Below are positions 8,891 to 17,223 of a stretch of 64,000 nucleotides of DNA, piece after piece. Below the pieces are notes generated by a model. The model worked only from the letters and a program-made list of their open reading frames with translations, was not told the DNA's origin and did no database searches. Positions within the stretch are counted from its first letter, which is position 1. Every line of letters begins with the position of its first letter. Source of the DNA: Thiemannella venezuelensis (GTDB taxonomy: Bacteria > Actinomycetota > Actinomycetes > Streptosporangiales > Streptosporangiaceae); assembly GCF_014203605.1 (NCBI RefSeq), contig NZ_JACHJJ010000007.1, positions 62,001-126,000 of the forward strand, read 5' to 3'. A program made the position numbers and the translations under genes.

Positions 8891-9003
8891 AAGTGCCCTG
8901 GTCCCCCGTCGGGGCACGTGCCGGCGTTCCGGGCCCCCGTCGGAACGCCGATGAAGCGGCGCCGGGTGGTTTGCCCCCGTAACCACCCGGCGTCGCCCTT
9001 TTC
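8891..9003 (+). ncRNA. 6C-like small RNA with three C-rich hairpin loops
   Basis: Three consecutive hairpins follow the promoter. Hairpin 1 has stem GTGCCC/GGGCAC (8893-8898 and 8912-8917). Hairpin 2 is a perfect 10-bp stem (8922-8931 with 8941-8950). Hairpin 3 is a perfect 12-bp stem (8960-8971 with 8981-8992) followed by a short T-run, so it doubles as the terminator. All three loops contain CCCCCGT. This is the signature of the actinobacterial 6C RNA class, whose exposed C-tracts can pair with G-rich ribosome sites. The C-loop in the terminator hairpin is notable. Family assignment is from memory of the motif. Confidence 0.75.
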
Positions 9004-9061
9004 TCCAGCCGATCGCGGCGCCTATCGCCCCCGGCCCCTGCCGACGCCCGGCCCACGTGGC

Positions 9062-9313
9062 CTACGTGTCGCCCAGCGTCTCGGTGGTCGCCCGCTCCCA
9101 GTTGCCCGCCATCCTGACCAGCCGCTCCACCGCGTCGGGCGGGGCCGTTCCCGCCCCCTGCGCCAGGCCCAGGAGGTAGGCCGTCAGCGGCGCGGCCGGG
9201 CGGGCCACGCCGTGGGCGACGTCCTTGGTCAGGTCGAGCAGCATGTCCCGGTCCACCTTCGCCGGGTCGATGCCGAGCTCCTCGCACACCAGCGCGGTCC
9301 ACTCCGCCAGCAC
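9062..9313 (-). CDS. Small protein of the DUF6457 type, partner of mobA
   Basis: Helical 83-residue protein. Conserved-looking elements are LVCEELGIDP, DLTKDVAHGVARPAAPLTAYLLG and a C-terminal W-containing helix. GTG at 9313 is preferred because AGGAG lies 6 bases upstream; a TTG 6 bases earlier overlaps the mobA stop. It sits 2 bp after mobA, so the two are probably co-translated. Small DUF6457 proteins often follow mobA in actinobacteria, sometimes fused to it, which suggests a role in molybdopterin nucleotide attachment; that role is inference. Confidence 0.7.
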   Translation of the reverse strand: MLAEWTALVCEELGIDPAKVDRDMLLDLTKDVAHGVARPAAPLTAYLLGLAQGAGTAPPDAVERLVRMAGNWERATTETLGDT

Positions 9314-9315
9314 GT

Positions 9316-9927
9316 TCAACTCCTGCTCCTCACATGCTCCAGATCGTCCACCGTGTCGCAATCGAACCACGGCTCCCCGGCCAGGTGGAGCGGGACCGGG
9401 TCGAGCGGGCCGAGCAGGCCGTGCAGCGACCGCCCCCGGTAGCCGGCGAGCGCGCCGGCGAGCACCGCCGTACGCCAGGCTCCGGCCAGCCACTGCATCC
9501 GCCCGCCGTCGTCGACGAGCACCGCACCCGCCGCACCGGACCCGCCCGCCCCGCCCGCGCTACCGGACCCGCCCGCGTCAGCCGGCCCGCCTCCGGCTCC
9601 CGCCGCGCCGAGCAGGGCCGCGACGTGCCCGGCGGTCAGGAGCGGCAGATCCGCGGCGAGCAGCACCGTCCACGGCGCCGTCACCTCGGCCAGTCCGGCC
9701 CGCAGGGCGGGGACCGGACCGCCTCCCGGCGGGTCCTCCCGGACGAAGAGCGCACGGTCCGGCCCGGTCCTCGGGGGGCCCACCACGATGAGCCGACCGG
9801 CCTCCCGCACGGCCTCCGCGACCCGCTCGATCATCGGCACACCGCCGACCGCCATGCCTGGCTTGTCCCGCCCGCCGAGCCGGGAGGCCCGCCCGCCGGC
9901 GAGGATCAGCGCGTCGTAGCCGCTCAT
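9316..9927 (-). CDS. mobA: Molybdenum cofactor guanylyltransferase
   Basis: Transfers GMP from GTP to molybdopterin. The 203-residue protein begins MSGYDALILAGGRASRLGG with the nucleotidyltransferase LAGGxxxRxGGxDK signature, then the acidic metal site (LLAADLPLLTAGHV) and a DTVDDLEHV ending close to the family DxDTPxDL. An ATG 39 bases upstream would add residues without homology, so 9927 is taken as the start. moaA lies nearby on the same strand beyond a GAP-type membrane protein gene. Confidence 0.85.
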   Translation of the reverse strand: MSGYDALILAGGRASRLGGRDKPGMAVGGVPMIERVAEAVREAGRLIVVGPPRTGPDRALFVREDPPGGGPVPALRAGLAEVTAPWTVLLAADLPLLTAGHVAALLGAAGAGGGPADAGGSGSAGGAGGSGAAGAVLVDDGGRMQWLAGAWRTAVLAGALAGYRGRSLHGLLGPLDPVPLHLAGEPWFDCDTVDDLEHVRSRS

Positions 9928-9976
9928 GCATCCGAGGCTAGCCGCAGGGCGGGCCGCACCCCGCACCGGACGGACC

Positions 9977-10645
9977 CTAGCGCTGCAGATGGGATACCGC
10001 GTCCAGGGCCAGCATGACTCCGACGATGCCCATCGCCCAGCCGACCGCCGACGCGGAGTTCTTGAGCAGCCATGCGCGCAACCTTTCGAGCCTGCTCTCC
10101 AGCCGCCCGCCCGCGACGGCGCGGACGCCCATGAGGGCCAGCGCGGGAAGGACCATGACCGCGACGTAGGCGGCGAGCACGGGAAGCCACAGCGCGGAGG
10201 GCAGACCGGCCTTGGTGAGGAGGCCGATGGCGGCGAGGTAGGGGACCATGGTGGCGACCTCCACCACCCCGGCGGTGAGCGCGAGCAGCAGCATGGCTCC
10301 GCGGCCGCCGGGCCGCGGCTCCCACAGCGGCTTGTAGTCGCGCTTCTTGGAGTCGAACCGCCAGCTCAGCGCGGAGAGACCCACGCCGGCGGCCAGCTGG
10401 ACCCAGGAGGCGGTGCGGCTGTGGAGGGCGTCGTGGAAGGTGGTCAGCAGGGCGTCGAGGCCGAGCATGAGGCCGACGCCGACCAGGAAGTAGAAGCCGG
10501 CGATCGCGGCGAGGTAGACCAGCAGGCGGCCGGTGGTGCCGCGTCCGCCGGTGAGGAGGAGGACGAGCGGCACTCCCAGGGTGCCGAAGCTGGTGCTGTC
10601 GACGAGGGCGAGGGCCGCCAGCCCGAGGAGCAGTCCGACAGACAT
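9977..10645 (-). CDS. GAP family (Sap-like) integral membrane protein
   Basis: Membrane protein of 222 residues with about six hydrophobic helices. The N-terminus LLLGLAALALVDSTSFGTL and the internal GVVEVATMVPYLAAIGLL repeat the LysE/GAP-type layout of the family that includes mycobacterial GAP, implicated in glycopeptidolipid export. It lies between mobA and moaA on the same strand, but a link to molybdopterin is not implied. The substrate is unknown. Confidence 0.75.
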   Translation of the reverse strand: MSVGLLLGLAALALVDSTSFGTLGVPLVLLLTGGRGTTGRLLVYLAAIAGFYFLVGVGLMLGLDALLTTFHDALHSRTASWVQLAAGVGLSALSWRFDSKKRDYKPLWEPRPGGRGAMLLLALTAGVVEVATMVPYLAAIGLLTKAGLPSALWLPVLAAYVAVMVLPALALMGVRAVAGGRLESRLERLRAWLLKNSASAVGWAMGIVGVMLALDAVSHLQR

Positions 10646-10767
10646 GCTCCGATCATGCGGTACCCCGGGCGGCGGACGCCTCCTTCCCAGGGCCCGACCT
10701 GCCGTACGCCTTTGTGTGTAGTACGGCAGGCGGTCCCCCGGCGTGACCGCGATCCGTGGAACGGCCT

Positions 10768-11757
10768 CTAGCCGCCGATGGCGGACATCGGGCGGGACGG
10801 CTGCAGGAACGACGGATCGTCGATGCCGTGCCCGGCCTTCTTGGTCCGGACGGCGGCCGTCCAGCGCTCGGCGAGCTCGTCGTCGGAGGCGCCCGCGCGC
10901 ATCGCCCCCCGCAGGTCGGACTCGTCGGTCGCGAACAGGCAGTTGCGGATCTGGCCGTCGGCGGTGAGCCGTACCCGGTCGCAGGCGCCGCAGAACGGCC
11001 GGGTGACCGAGCCGATCACGCCGACCCTGGCCGGGCCGCCGTCGACGAGGAACAGCTCGGCGGGGGCACTGCCGCGCTCGGCCGGGTCGGCGTCTGTGAG
11101 GTCGAAGGCGTCCTTCAGCGTCACGAGGATCTCGTCGGCCGTGATCATGTTCTCCCGGCGCCAGCCGTGCTGGGCGTCCAGTGGCATCTGCTCGATGAAG
11201 CGCAGCTCGTATCCCCGCTCCAGGCAGTAGCCGAGCAGCCCGACGGCCTCGTGGTCGTTGATCCCGCGCATCAGCACCGAGTTGACCTTGACCGGCCGGA
11301 GTCCGGCGGCGTCGGCGGCGGCCAGGCCGTCCAGGACGTCGGCCAGCCGGTCGCGGTGGGCGAGCTTCTTGAACGTCTCACGGTCGAGGGTGTCGAGCGA
11401 GACGTTGACCCGGTGCAGACCCGCCTCGGCGAGCGGGGCGGCCAGCCGGGCCAGTCCGATGCCGTTGGTGGTCAGCGAGACCTGGGGCGCTGGGGCGAGG
11501 GCGACGGTGCGGGCCACGATCTCGACCAGCTCGCGGCGGAGCAGCGGCTCACCGCCGGTGTAGCGGACCTCGGTGATGCCCAGCCGCTCCACCCCGATGC
11601 CCACCAGCCTGACGATCTCCTCGGCGGTCAGCAGCTCCGGCTTGGGCAGCCAGTCGAGCCCCTCGGGCGGCATGCAGTACGAACAGCGCAGGTTGCACCG
11701 GTCCGTAAGGGAGACCCGGAGATCGGTCGCCACCCGCCCGAACGAGTCCTGCAACAC
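10768..11757 (-). CDS. moaA: GTP 3',8-cyclase MoaA
   Basis: Radical-SAM enzyme for the first step of molybdopterin synthesis. GTG at 11757 is chosen because GGAGGGG lies 7 bases upstream and the product then begins with the family's usual DSFGRVATDLRVSLTDR. The SAM cluster CxxxCxxC is Cys21, Cys25 and Cys28 (CNLRCSYC). The C-terminal second cluster is CGACDRVR plus RNC, and the protein ends with the conserved Gly-Gly needed for activity. It has 329 residues. An ATG 81 bases further up is in frame but adds a non-conserved extension. Confidence 0.95.
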   Translation of the reverse strand: MLQDSFGRVATDLRVSLTDRCNLRCSYCMPPEGLDWLPKPELLTAEEIVRLVGIGVERLGITEVRYTGGEPLLRRELVEIVARTVALAPAPQVSLTTNGIGLARLAAPLAEAGLHRVNVSLDTLDRETFKKLAHRDRLADVLDGLAAADAAGLRPVKVNSVLMRGINDHEAVGLLGYCLERGYELRFIEQMPLDAQHGWRRENMITADEILVTLKDAFDLTDADPAERGSAPAELFLVDGGPARVGVIGSVTRPFCGACDRVRLTADGQIRNCLFATDESDLRGAMRAGASDDELAERWTAAVRTKKAGHGIDDPSFLQPSRPMSAIGG

Positions 11758-11917
11758 GAGGCGTCCCCTCCATCCATCGGACCTGACAGGGGGCCAGCCT
11801 AAGGCCGTCTCCCGGTCTCGCCCAAACATACGTTCCATCCGCTGACAACAGCTCAGCCCGGTGGATGATTCCTCGTCCGATCCTCCAGCCCGGCCGCCCG
11901 CGCGCCGCGGGCGGCGG

Positions 11918-12379
11918 TCACACGGTGAGCCACTCGGTGGTGATCACGGCTCCGCCGGCCCGGCAGTGCAGGCTGAACGGGCCGGCGGCCACCCGGTCGC
12001 AGACGAAGCGGCCCGCGGCGTCGGCCGTGAGCGCCGCCGCCGGCGACCGGCCTCCCAGCAGCTCGATCTCCGCGGGCTGGGGTGGGAGCAGCTGGCCCAC
12101 GAGGCGCCCGGCCGTGATCTCCAGGTCGAGCGTGAGCCCGTTTCCCCGGAAGGTGAGCAGCCGCGGCCGGTCCGTCCCGCGGACGGGCGCCGACTGGGTC
12201 AGGGAGTCGAAGACCAGTTCGGCCAGCTCGGCCTCGATCGAGGCCAGCGCGTACGCCTCGACCGCCGCCTGGAGCAGGTGCGCGGGCACCGGGTCGATGA
12301 TCCCGGCGGCATGGCGGAGCACGTCCTCGATCGCGTCGTCCCCGGCCCGGCCCCCGCCGGGCGTCTCCCCGCCGTTCAC
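11918..12379 (-). CDS. Small partner of the sigma factor in the S8/CHAT locus
   Basis: 153-residue protein of unknown family. The N-terminal half is helical (DAIEDVLRHAAGIIDPVPAHLL, here in part); the C-terminal half is predicted beta (LTFRGNGLTLDLEIT, GRLVGQLLPPQPAEIEL, GRFVCDRVAAGPFSLHCR) and resembles a carboxypeptidase-regulatory-like sandwich. GTG at 12379 overlaps the sigma stop (GTGA), so it is translationally coupled to the sigma gene. Position and coupling suggest it binds or restrains the sigma factor; no zinc anti-sigma HxxxCxxC motif is present. That role is inference. Confidence 0.65.
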   Translation of the reverse strand: MNGGETPGGGRAGDDAIEDVLRHAAGIIDPVPAHLLQAAVEAYALASIEAELAELVFDSLTQSAPVRGTDRPRLLTFRGNGLTLDLEITAGRLVGQLLPPQPAEIELLGGRSPAAALTADAAGRFVCDRVAAGPFSLHCRAGGAVITTEWLTV

Positions 12380-12951
12380 CGCACGCCCCTTTCGGCCAGA
12401 CGGGCACGGAGCCGCCGCAGGCAGCGCTGCCGGATCGGGCCGATGCTCCCGACGGCGATGCCCAGCGCCGCCGACACCTCCCGGTAACTGGGCGGCGGCG
12501 AGGCCATCAGCACGCGCAGCAGCCGCCTGCAGTTCTCTCCGAGCTCCTGGAACGCCGCCCAGACCTGCCGGATCCGCTCCGCCTCGGCCTCCGCCTCCTC
12601 CGAGTCGATCACCGCCTGCTCCGGCGTCCGGCCGTCACCGGCCCGGTCGAGGATCTCCGGGTCGTCGGTGGGCGAGAGACGGCGCGCCGATCGGATCACC
12701 TTCAGGCACTCGTGCCGGGCCGTGCTGGCCAGCCAGGACCCCACGCCGTCGGGCTCGCGGATGCGCCGCAGGTGCTGCGCCAGCCGGAACCAGGTGGTCT
12801 GGTAGACCTCGTGCCCGTCGGCCTCGGCCAGGCCGTGCGCGCGGACGACGGACCAGACCAGCGGGCTCAGGCCTTCCACCAGCGCTTTCCAGGCCGCCGC
12901 GTCTCCGTCGGCGGCCGCCTGGAAGAGCCTGCCGACCGAGTCGCGGTCCAC
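12376..12951 (-). CDS. Sigma-70 family RNA polymerase sigma factor, ECF-like
   Basis: Compact sigma factor of 191 residues with only regions 2 and 4. Region 2 has VYQTTWFRLAQHLRRI and GVGSWLASTARHECLKVIR. Region 4 has LGENCRRLLRVLMASPP, the helix-turn-helix YREVSAALGIAVGSIGPIR and a basic tail. GTG at 12951 has an AAGGGTGG site; a GTG at 12990 is an alternative. It lies 59 bp after the S8 protease gene and overlaps the small partner gene. It is divergent from the CHAT protease at 14530. It probably drives a small regulon released by the neighbouring proteases. Confidence 0.85.
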   Translation of the reverse strand: MDRDSVGRLFQAAADGDAAAWKALVEGLSPLVWSVVRAHGLAEADGHEVYQTTWFRLAQHLRRIREPDGVGSWLASTARHECLKVIRSARRLSPTDDPEILDRAGDGRTPEQAVIDSEEAEAEAERIRQVWAAFQELGENCRRLLRVLMASPPPSYREVSAALGIAVGSIGPIRQRCLRRLRARLAERGVR

Positions 12952-13010
12952 GGCGCCACCCTTCGTGTCCGGGAGGTCATAGTACGTCACGGAAGCGGCG
13001 CGCAGGAGGG

Positions 13011-14441
13011 TCAGGAACGAGGCAGCCTCACCACCGGAGTCGGGTGCCAGGTGGGCGGCCGGAGGGCGGGCACGCAGGCTCCGCGGACCTCGGCGCGCCC
13101 CGTGTCGGCCGCGAGGAGCTCCCTCGCGGCGGCCCGGGGGCCGGTCTCCTTGTTCGCCGTCATGTAGTCCGCGATCATGGCGACCACCAGAGGGGTGGCG
13201 AAAGAGGTGCCGCTCCACTGCGCCAGGCCGTCGAACAGGGCCGTCTCCACCCTGGCCGGCGTAGGGAGGCGCTCCTCGCTGAGCTCGCCGACGTGCTCGG
13301 GGTACCGGCAGGTGCAGGCGTAGGAGAAGCCGTACCGGCACCGGTCGAAGGTCGAGTGCTGGTAGGTGTAGGGCACGGGGTCCCGCGTCCCGGTGAAGGA
13401 GCCGGTCAGGCGCTCCCCGGGCGCGTACACCGTGACCCACGGCCCGTGGTTGCTGAAGCAGGCCCCGGCCTCTCCGTCGCTCCGCAGCGCTCCCACCGAC
13501 ACCACCGCGTCCTCGTACCCCGGCAGCGCGGCATAGGCGGCCGGCCAGAACGGCGAGGCGCTCGCGTTGTTCCCCGCGGCGGCCACCAGCAGCGTCCGCG
13601 GCTGCGCGCGCAGGGCCTCCATGAACGGCTCCAGCCCCTTGAGGGTGCGGTGGCATCCGTTCGGCGTCCCGGCGGAGAGGCTGATGATGTCGGGCCACCC
13701 CTGCTCCACCGCTTCGAACAGCTTCTCCCCGAGCTCGTGCTCGCGGATGGCGCCGGCGTCGTGGAGCGTGTTCCGGACGGTGATCCTCGCGCTGGGCGCC
13801 ACCGCGGCGACCAGCCCGGCGATGAACGTGCCGTGGCCGACGTACTGCTTGAGGACGCCTCCCGGGCCGGTCTCCGCCTGCCTCAGGTCGCCGGTGGCGT
13901 GCTCCTCCCACCAGTGGGCCCGGTAGTCGTGCACGAGGCCGGTGTCGACCACCAGGACGGACACCGCGCCGTCCGCGGGCAGGGCGCCCCGGGCCACCGC
14001 GGGATTGGGAGGCAGCGCGGGCGGCACCGGCACCGGCTCGTCGCCCGGGCAGCAGTTCACGGCGATCGACACCACGTGGTTGCGGCTCACCAGCCGGCGG
14101 CCCGCCCGGTCCTCCAGCCGGCGCAGGGCCCGCAGGGCGTCCGACACGTTCCGGTCGCTCCACCGGTCGCCCGCGGACGGATCCCCGACCTGGATCCGGG
14201 AGACGCCGCCCGGATTGTCCTCGGGCCCGACCCGGCGCACCGCCTCCTCCCTGCCGGGCGTCTCCCGGAACCTGTCGGTGACGGCGTCGACGACGAGACG
14301 GGCGTCCTGCCCGTCGAGGGCCAGGACATGGCCCTTCTCGTAGAGGAAGTCGGGGGCGTCGTCCGGACCGGCGGCGAGGGGGATGTCGGGCATCGCCTGC
14401 TGGATCTGGTCGAACTGTTCCCGGAATCTGTCGGGCGCCAT
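13011..14441 (-). CDS. S8 family serine peptidase without signal peptide
   Basis: Subtilisin-like protease of 476 residues. The catalytic triad is Asp166 (VLVVDTG), His203 (GHGTFIAG) and Ser413 (GTSFATP), with oxyanion Asn291 (AAAGNN). About 155 residues precede the catalytic domain, and no signal peptide or transmembrane helix is visible, so it should act in the cytoplasm. A cysteine-containing insert (CRYGFSYACTC, 368-378) lies before the Ser motif. GGAGGA stands 7 bases before the ATG. It heads the three-gene minus-strand unit with the sigma factor. A cytoplasmic subtilase beside a sigma factor and a CHAT protease suggests a proteolytic signalling cascade. Confidence 0.85.
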   Translation of the reverse strand: MAPDRFREQFDQIQQAMPDIPLAAGPDDAPDFLYEKGHVLALDGQDARLVVDAVTDRFRETPGREEAVRRVGPEDNPGGVSRIQVGDPSAGDRWSDRNVSDALRALRRLEDRAGRRLVSRNHVVSIAVNCCPGDEPVPVPPALPPNPAVARGALPADGAVSVLVVDTGLVHDYRAHWWEEHATGDLRQAETGPGGVLKQYVGHGTFIAGLVAAVAPSARITVRNTLHDAGAIREHELGEKLFEAVEQGWPDIISLSAGTPNGCHRTLKGLEPFMEALRAQPRTLLVAAAGNNASASPFWPAAYAALPGYEDAVVSVGALRSDGEAGACFSNHGPWVTVYAPGERLTGSFTGTRDPVPYTYQHSTFDRCRYGFSYACTCRYPEHVGELSEERLPTPARVETALFDGLAQWSGTSFATPLVVAMIADYMTANKETGPRAAARELLAADTGRAEVRGACVPALRPPTWHPTPVVRLPRS

Positions 14442-14494
14442 GGCGTGGTCCTCCAGGGGAGCGGATCGGTCGTCAGTCAGAGTCCCGCGGTCCC

Positions 14495-14523
14495 TGGCTG
14501 ATACACCTCCCCACCTCTAACAT
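14495..14523 (+). promoter_or_regulatory. Putative leaderless promoter of the CHAT gene
   Basis: TGGCTG (14495-14500) and TAACAT (14518-14523) are spaced by 17 bases. Initiation 7 bases further would fall on the GTG start at 14530. There is no ribosome site, which agrees with a leaderless transcript. Confidence 0.4.
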
Positions 14524-14529
14524 CGATCC

Positions 14530-17133
14530 GTGACCCGGGGAAGCCCGCCGATCCTCGACCTGCTCCCCCTCGTCTTCGCCCGCCCGCGGGAGGCGGTGTC
14601 GAGGGCGCGGGCCGTGCTGGAGGGCGGGCCCACGGCCCACGACGCCTCGGTCGCCCACCAGGTCCTGGGAATCTGGGAACGGGACTTCGGCGATCTGCAC
14701 GCCGCGCTCGGCCACCTGCGGCGCGCCCGCGACCTGGCGGCCCGCTCCGGCTCCTCCGACCGGGAGGCCGACGTGCTCGCGACCCTCGGCGCGGCCCTCG
14801 TGCACGCGGGGAGGACGCGGCGCGGGCTGGAGACGCTGGAGCGGGCGGTCGAGCGGGGCACCGGTGCCACGCTCGCCCGGGTGCTGTTCCGGCGCGGCTA
14901 CGTCTGGTGGGTCCTCGGGCGCCACCGGGAGGCGCTGCGGGACCTGAGGCGGGCCACGCCCGTGCTGCGCCAGGCCGGCGACGTGGTCTGGACGGCCCGC
15001 GCGCTCACCCTCCGCGCCACGGTCCACCTGGCGATGGGCTCGGTCGAGCGGGCCGCGGCCGACTTCGACGGCGCGGAGCGCCTGTGGGCCACCACCGGCC
15101 AGGAGCACGACAAGGCCGACGCCGTCGAGAGCCGGGGGCTGGCGGCCTTCCGCTCCGGGGACGTCCCGACGGCGCTGCGCCTGCTCGACGAGGCCTCCCG
15201 GCGCTACACGGCGCTCGGCACGCCGATGTTCATGCTGAGCATCCGCCGCTGCGAGGTCCTCATGGCGGCGGGGCTCGCGCGTGAGGCCCTCGACGAGGCC
15301 GACGCCGCGACGGCCGCCCTGGACGGCATCGGCGGGCAGACCACACGCAGGGCCGAGCTCCTGCTCACCGCCGCGCGCGCGGCGACCGCCGCGGGAGACG
15401 CGGAGGCGGCGGTCGCGCGGGCGGCGGCGGCCGTCCGCCTGTTCGCCAGCCAGCGCCGCCCGTGGTGGGAGGCCCACGCCCGTCTGGTGCTCGCCGAGGC
15501 CCGTGCCGCCGGCGGGCGGCTCTCGGGACGGCTGATGGGGGACGCCGCCGCGGTGGCGGCGCGGCTGTCGGAGCTGGGCTCCCCGAGCGCCGTGGAGGCC
15601 TCACTGCTCGCCGGCCGTACGGCTCTCGCCCTGGGATGGGCGGCCGACGCCGAGCGCCACCTGGCCGCCGCCGCGCGCGGGCGGTTCAGGGGGCCGGCGT
15701 TCGCCCGGGCCGGCGGGTGGGCGGCGCAGGCGCTCCGGGCCGAGGCCGCGGGATCCGGCAGGGGCGTGCTGGACGCCTGCCGGCGCGGCCTGGACCTGCT
15801 CGACGAGCACCGGATGACGCTGGGCGCCTCCGAACTGCGGGCCCGGGCGACCGCGCAGGGGGCGGAGCTGGCGGCGCTGGCCCAGCGGGCGAGCCTGCGG
15901 TCGGGCTCCCCGCGGCGGCTGCTGGTCTGGAGCGAGCGGTGGCGGGCCACCGTACTGGCCGTTCCCCCCGTCCGCCCTCCCGCGGACCCCGCGCTGCTGC
16001 GGGACATCACCGCCTTCCGGGAGATAACCGGCCGGGCGGAGGCCGCACGGTCGGCGGGTGCGCCGGTCCCCGCGCTGGAGCGCGAGCGGCGCCGCCTCGA
16101 AAGGGAGATCCGCGCCACGACCCTCCACATGCGCGGCGCGGGAGAGGGCGGCGGGCGCCGGCTCGACGTGCGGCGGCTGCTCGACCGGCTCGGGGACGGC
16201 CGGCTGGTCGAGCTCGTCGCGGTCGACGGCGAGCTGCACGTCCTGCTCTGCGGCCGCGGACGGGTGCGCAGGTTCCCGGCGGGACGGCTCGCCGACGCGA
16301 TGGCCGAGGCCGACCACGTACGCGCCGGGCTCCGGCGGCTCGCCCACCCGGGAGCCGCCGACCGGCTCGCCGCCCTCGAAGCCGGTGGCCGCCGGCTCGA
16401 GGAGATCCTGCTCGGCTCCGCCGTGCGGCACCTCGGGACGGGGCCGCTCGTGATGGTCCCGCCCGGCAGGCTGCACGGCGTGCCGTGGGCGCTCCTGCCC
16501 GCGCTGCGGGAGCGCGCGCTCAGCGTGTCCCCGTCCGCGGGCGGCTGGCTCCGCGCCCGCGAGACCGAACCGCCCCCGGCGGGCCCGCCGGTGCTCGTCC
16601 GCGGTCCCGGGCTGGCGACGGGCGGCGCGGAGGTGCCCCTGCTGGCGGGCCGGTACGGCGAGGCGACCGTGCTGGAGGACGGCACGGCGTCGGTGCCCGC
16701 CGTACTCCGGGCGATCGACGGCTGCCTGCTCGCCCACGTCGCCGCGCACGGCGACTTCCGCGCCGACAACCCGATGTTCTCCTCGCTCCGCATGGACGAC
16801 GGGCCGCTCATCGTGCACGACTTCGAGCGCATGCACCGGAGCCCGTACCGGATCGTCCTGTCGAGCTGCGATTCCGGCCGGCTGGCCCCGGTCGGGGCGG
16901 AGGAGCTGCTCGGCCTCGCCACGGCGCTGCTGCCGCTGGGCACCGCGGGGATCGTGGCGAGCTGCGTCCCCGTCAACGACGAGGCCGTGGTGCCGCTGAT
17001 GCTGGCCCTGCACGAGGGGATGCGGACCGGGCGGACGATGGCCGAGGCCCTTCTCGAGGCGCGGCGGGCGCTGCCGCGGGACGCCGTCCACCAGGCGACC
17101 GGGTGGGCCTTCTCCGCGATCGGCGCGGCCTAG
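14530..17133 (+). CDS. TPR-CHAT caspase-like protease
   Basis: 867-residue protein with a long N-terminal array of TPR-like helices (roughly 1-450), a linker, and a C-terminal CHAT peptidase domain. The catalytic dyad is intact: His740 in HVAAHGDF and Cys780 in VLSSCDSG, followed by EELLGLATALLPLGTAGIVAS and a helix with TMAEALLEARRAL. CHAT proteases belong to the caspase/separase clan and are typically switched on through their TPR sensor. It is divergent from the S8 protease/sigma operon across 88 bp. Its likely targets are the neighbouring protease, sigma factor or partner protein; that is inference from position. Confidence 0.85.
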   Translation: MTRGSPPILDLLPLVFARPREAVSRARAVLEGGPTAHDASVAHQVLGIWERDFGDLHAALGHLRRARDLAARSGSSDREADVLATLGAALVHAGRTRRGLETLERAVERGTGATLARVLFRRGYVWWVLGRHREALRDLRRATPVLRQAGDVVWTARALTLRATVHLAMGSVERAAADFDGAERLWATTGQEHDKADAVESRGLAAFRSGDVPTALRLLDEASRRYTALGTPMFMLSIRRCEVLMAAGLAREALDEADAATAALDGIGGQTTRRAELLLTAARAATAAGDAEAAVARAAAAVRLFASQRRPWWEAHARLVLAEARAAGGRLSGRLMGDAAAVAARLSELGSPSAVEASLLAGRTALALGWAADAERHLAAAARGRFRGPAFARAGGWAAQALRAEAAGSGRGVLDACRRGLDLLDEHRMTLGASELRARATAQGAELAALAQRASLRSGSPRRLLVWSERWRATVLAVPPVRPPADPALLRDITAFREITGRAEAARSAGAPVPALERERRRLEREIRATTLHMRGAGEGGGRRLDVRRLLDRLGDGRLVELVAVDGELHVLLCGRGRVRRFPAGRLADAMAEADHVRAGLRRLAHPGAADRLAALEAGGRRLEEILLGSAVRHLGTGPLVMVPPGRLHGVPWALLPALRERALSVSPSAGGWLRARETEPPPAGPPVLVRGPGLATGGAEVPLLAGRYGEATVLEDGTASVPAVLRAIDGCLLAHVAAHGDFRADNPMFSSLRMDDGPLIVHDFERMHRSPYRIVLSSCDSGRLAPVGAEELLGLATALLPLGTAGIVASCVPVNDEAVVPLMLALHEGMRTGRTMAEALLEARRALPRDAVHQATGWAFSAIGAA

Positions 17134-17223
17134 CGCTGTCCTGCCGGGTCGGCCCGTCACTACCGTTCGGGCGGGCCGGTGGTGTTCCGGTATCCGCAGG
17201 GTGCCGATCCCGGCGCCCCGGGG

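Noticed and set aside
8891-9003. Interpreting the triple hairpin as a riboswitch
   Set aside because: No gene follows on the same strand within reach; the downstream genes are on the other strand and the last hairpin terminates.
12952-14163. Long uninterrupted extension upstream of the sigma factor start in its own frame
   Set aside because: It lies in another frame of the S8 protease gene and reads as Arg/Pro/Gly-rich sequence without a domain; the sigma homology begins only near 12951.
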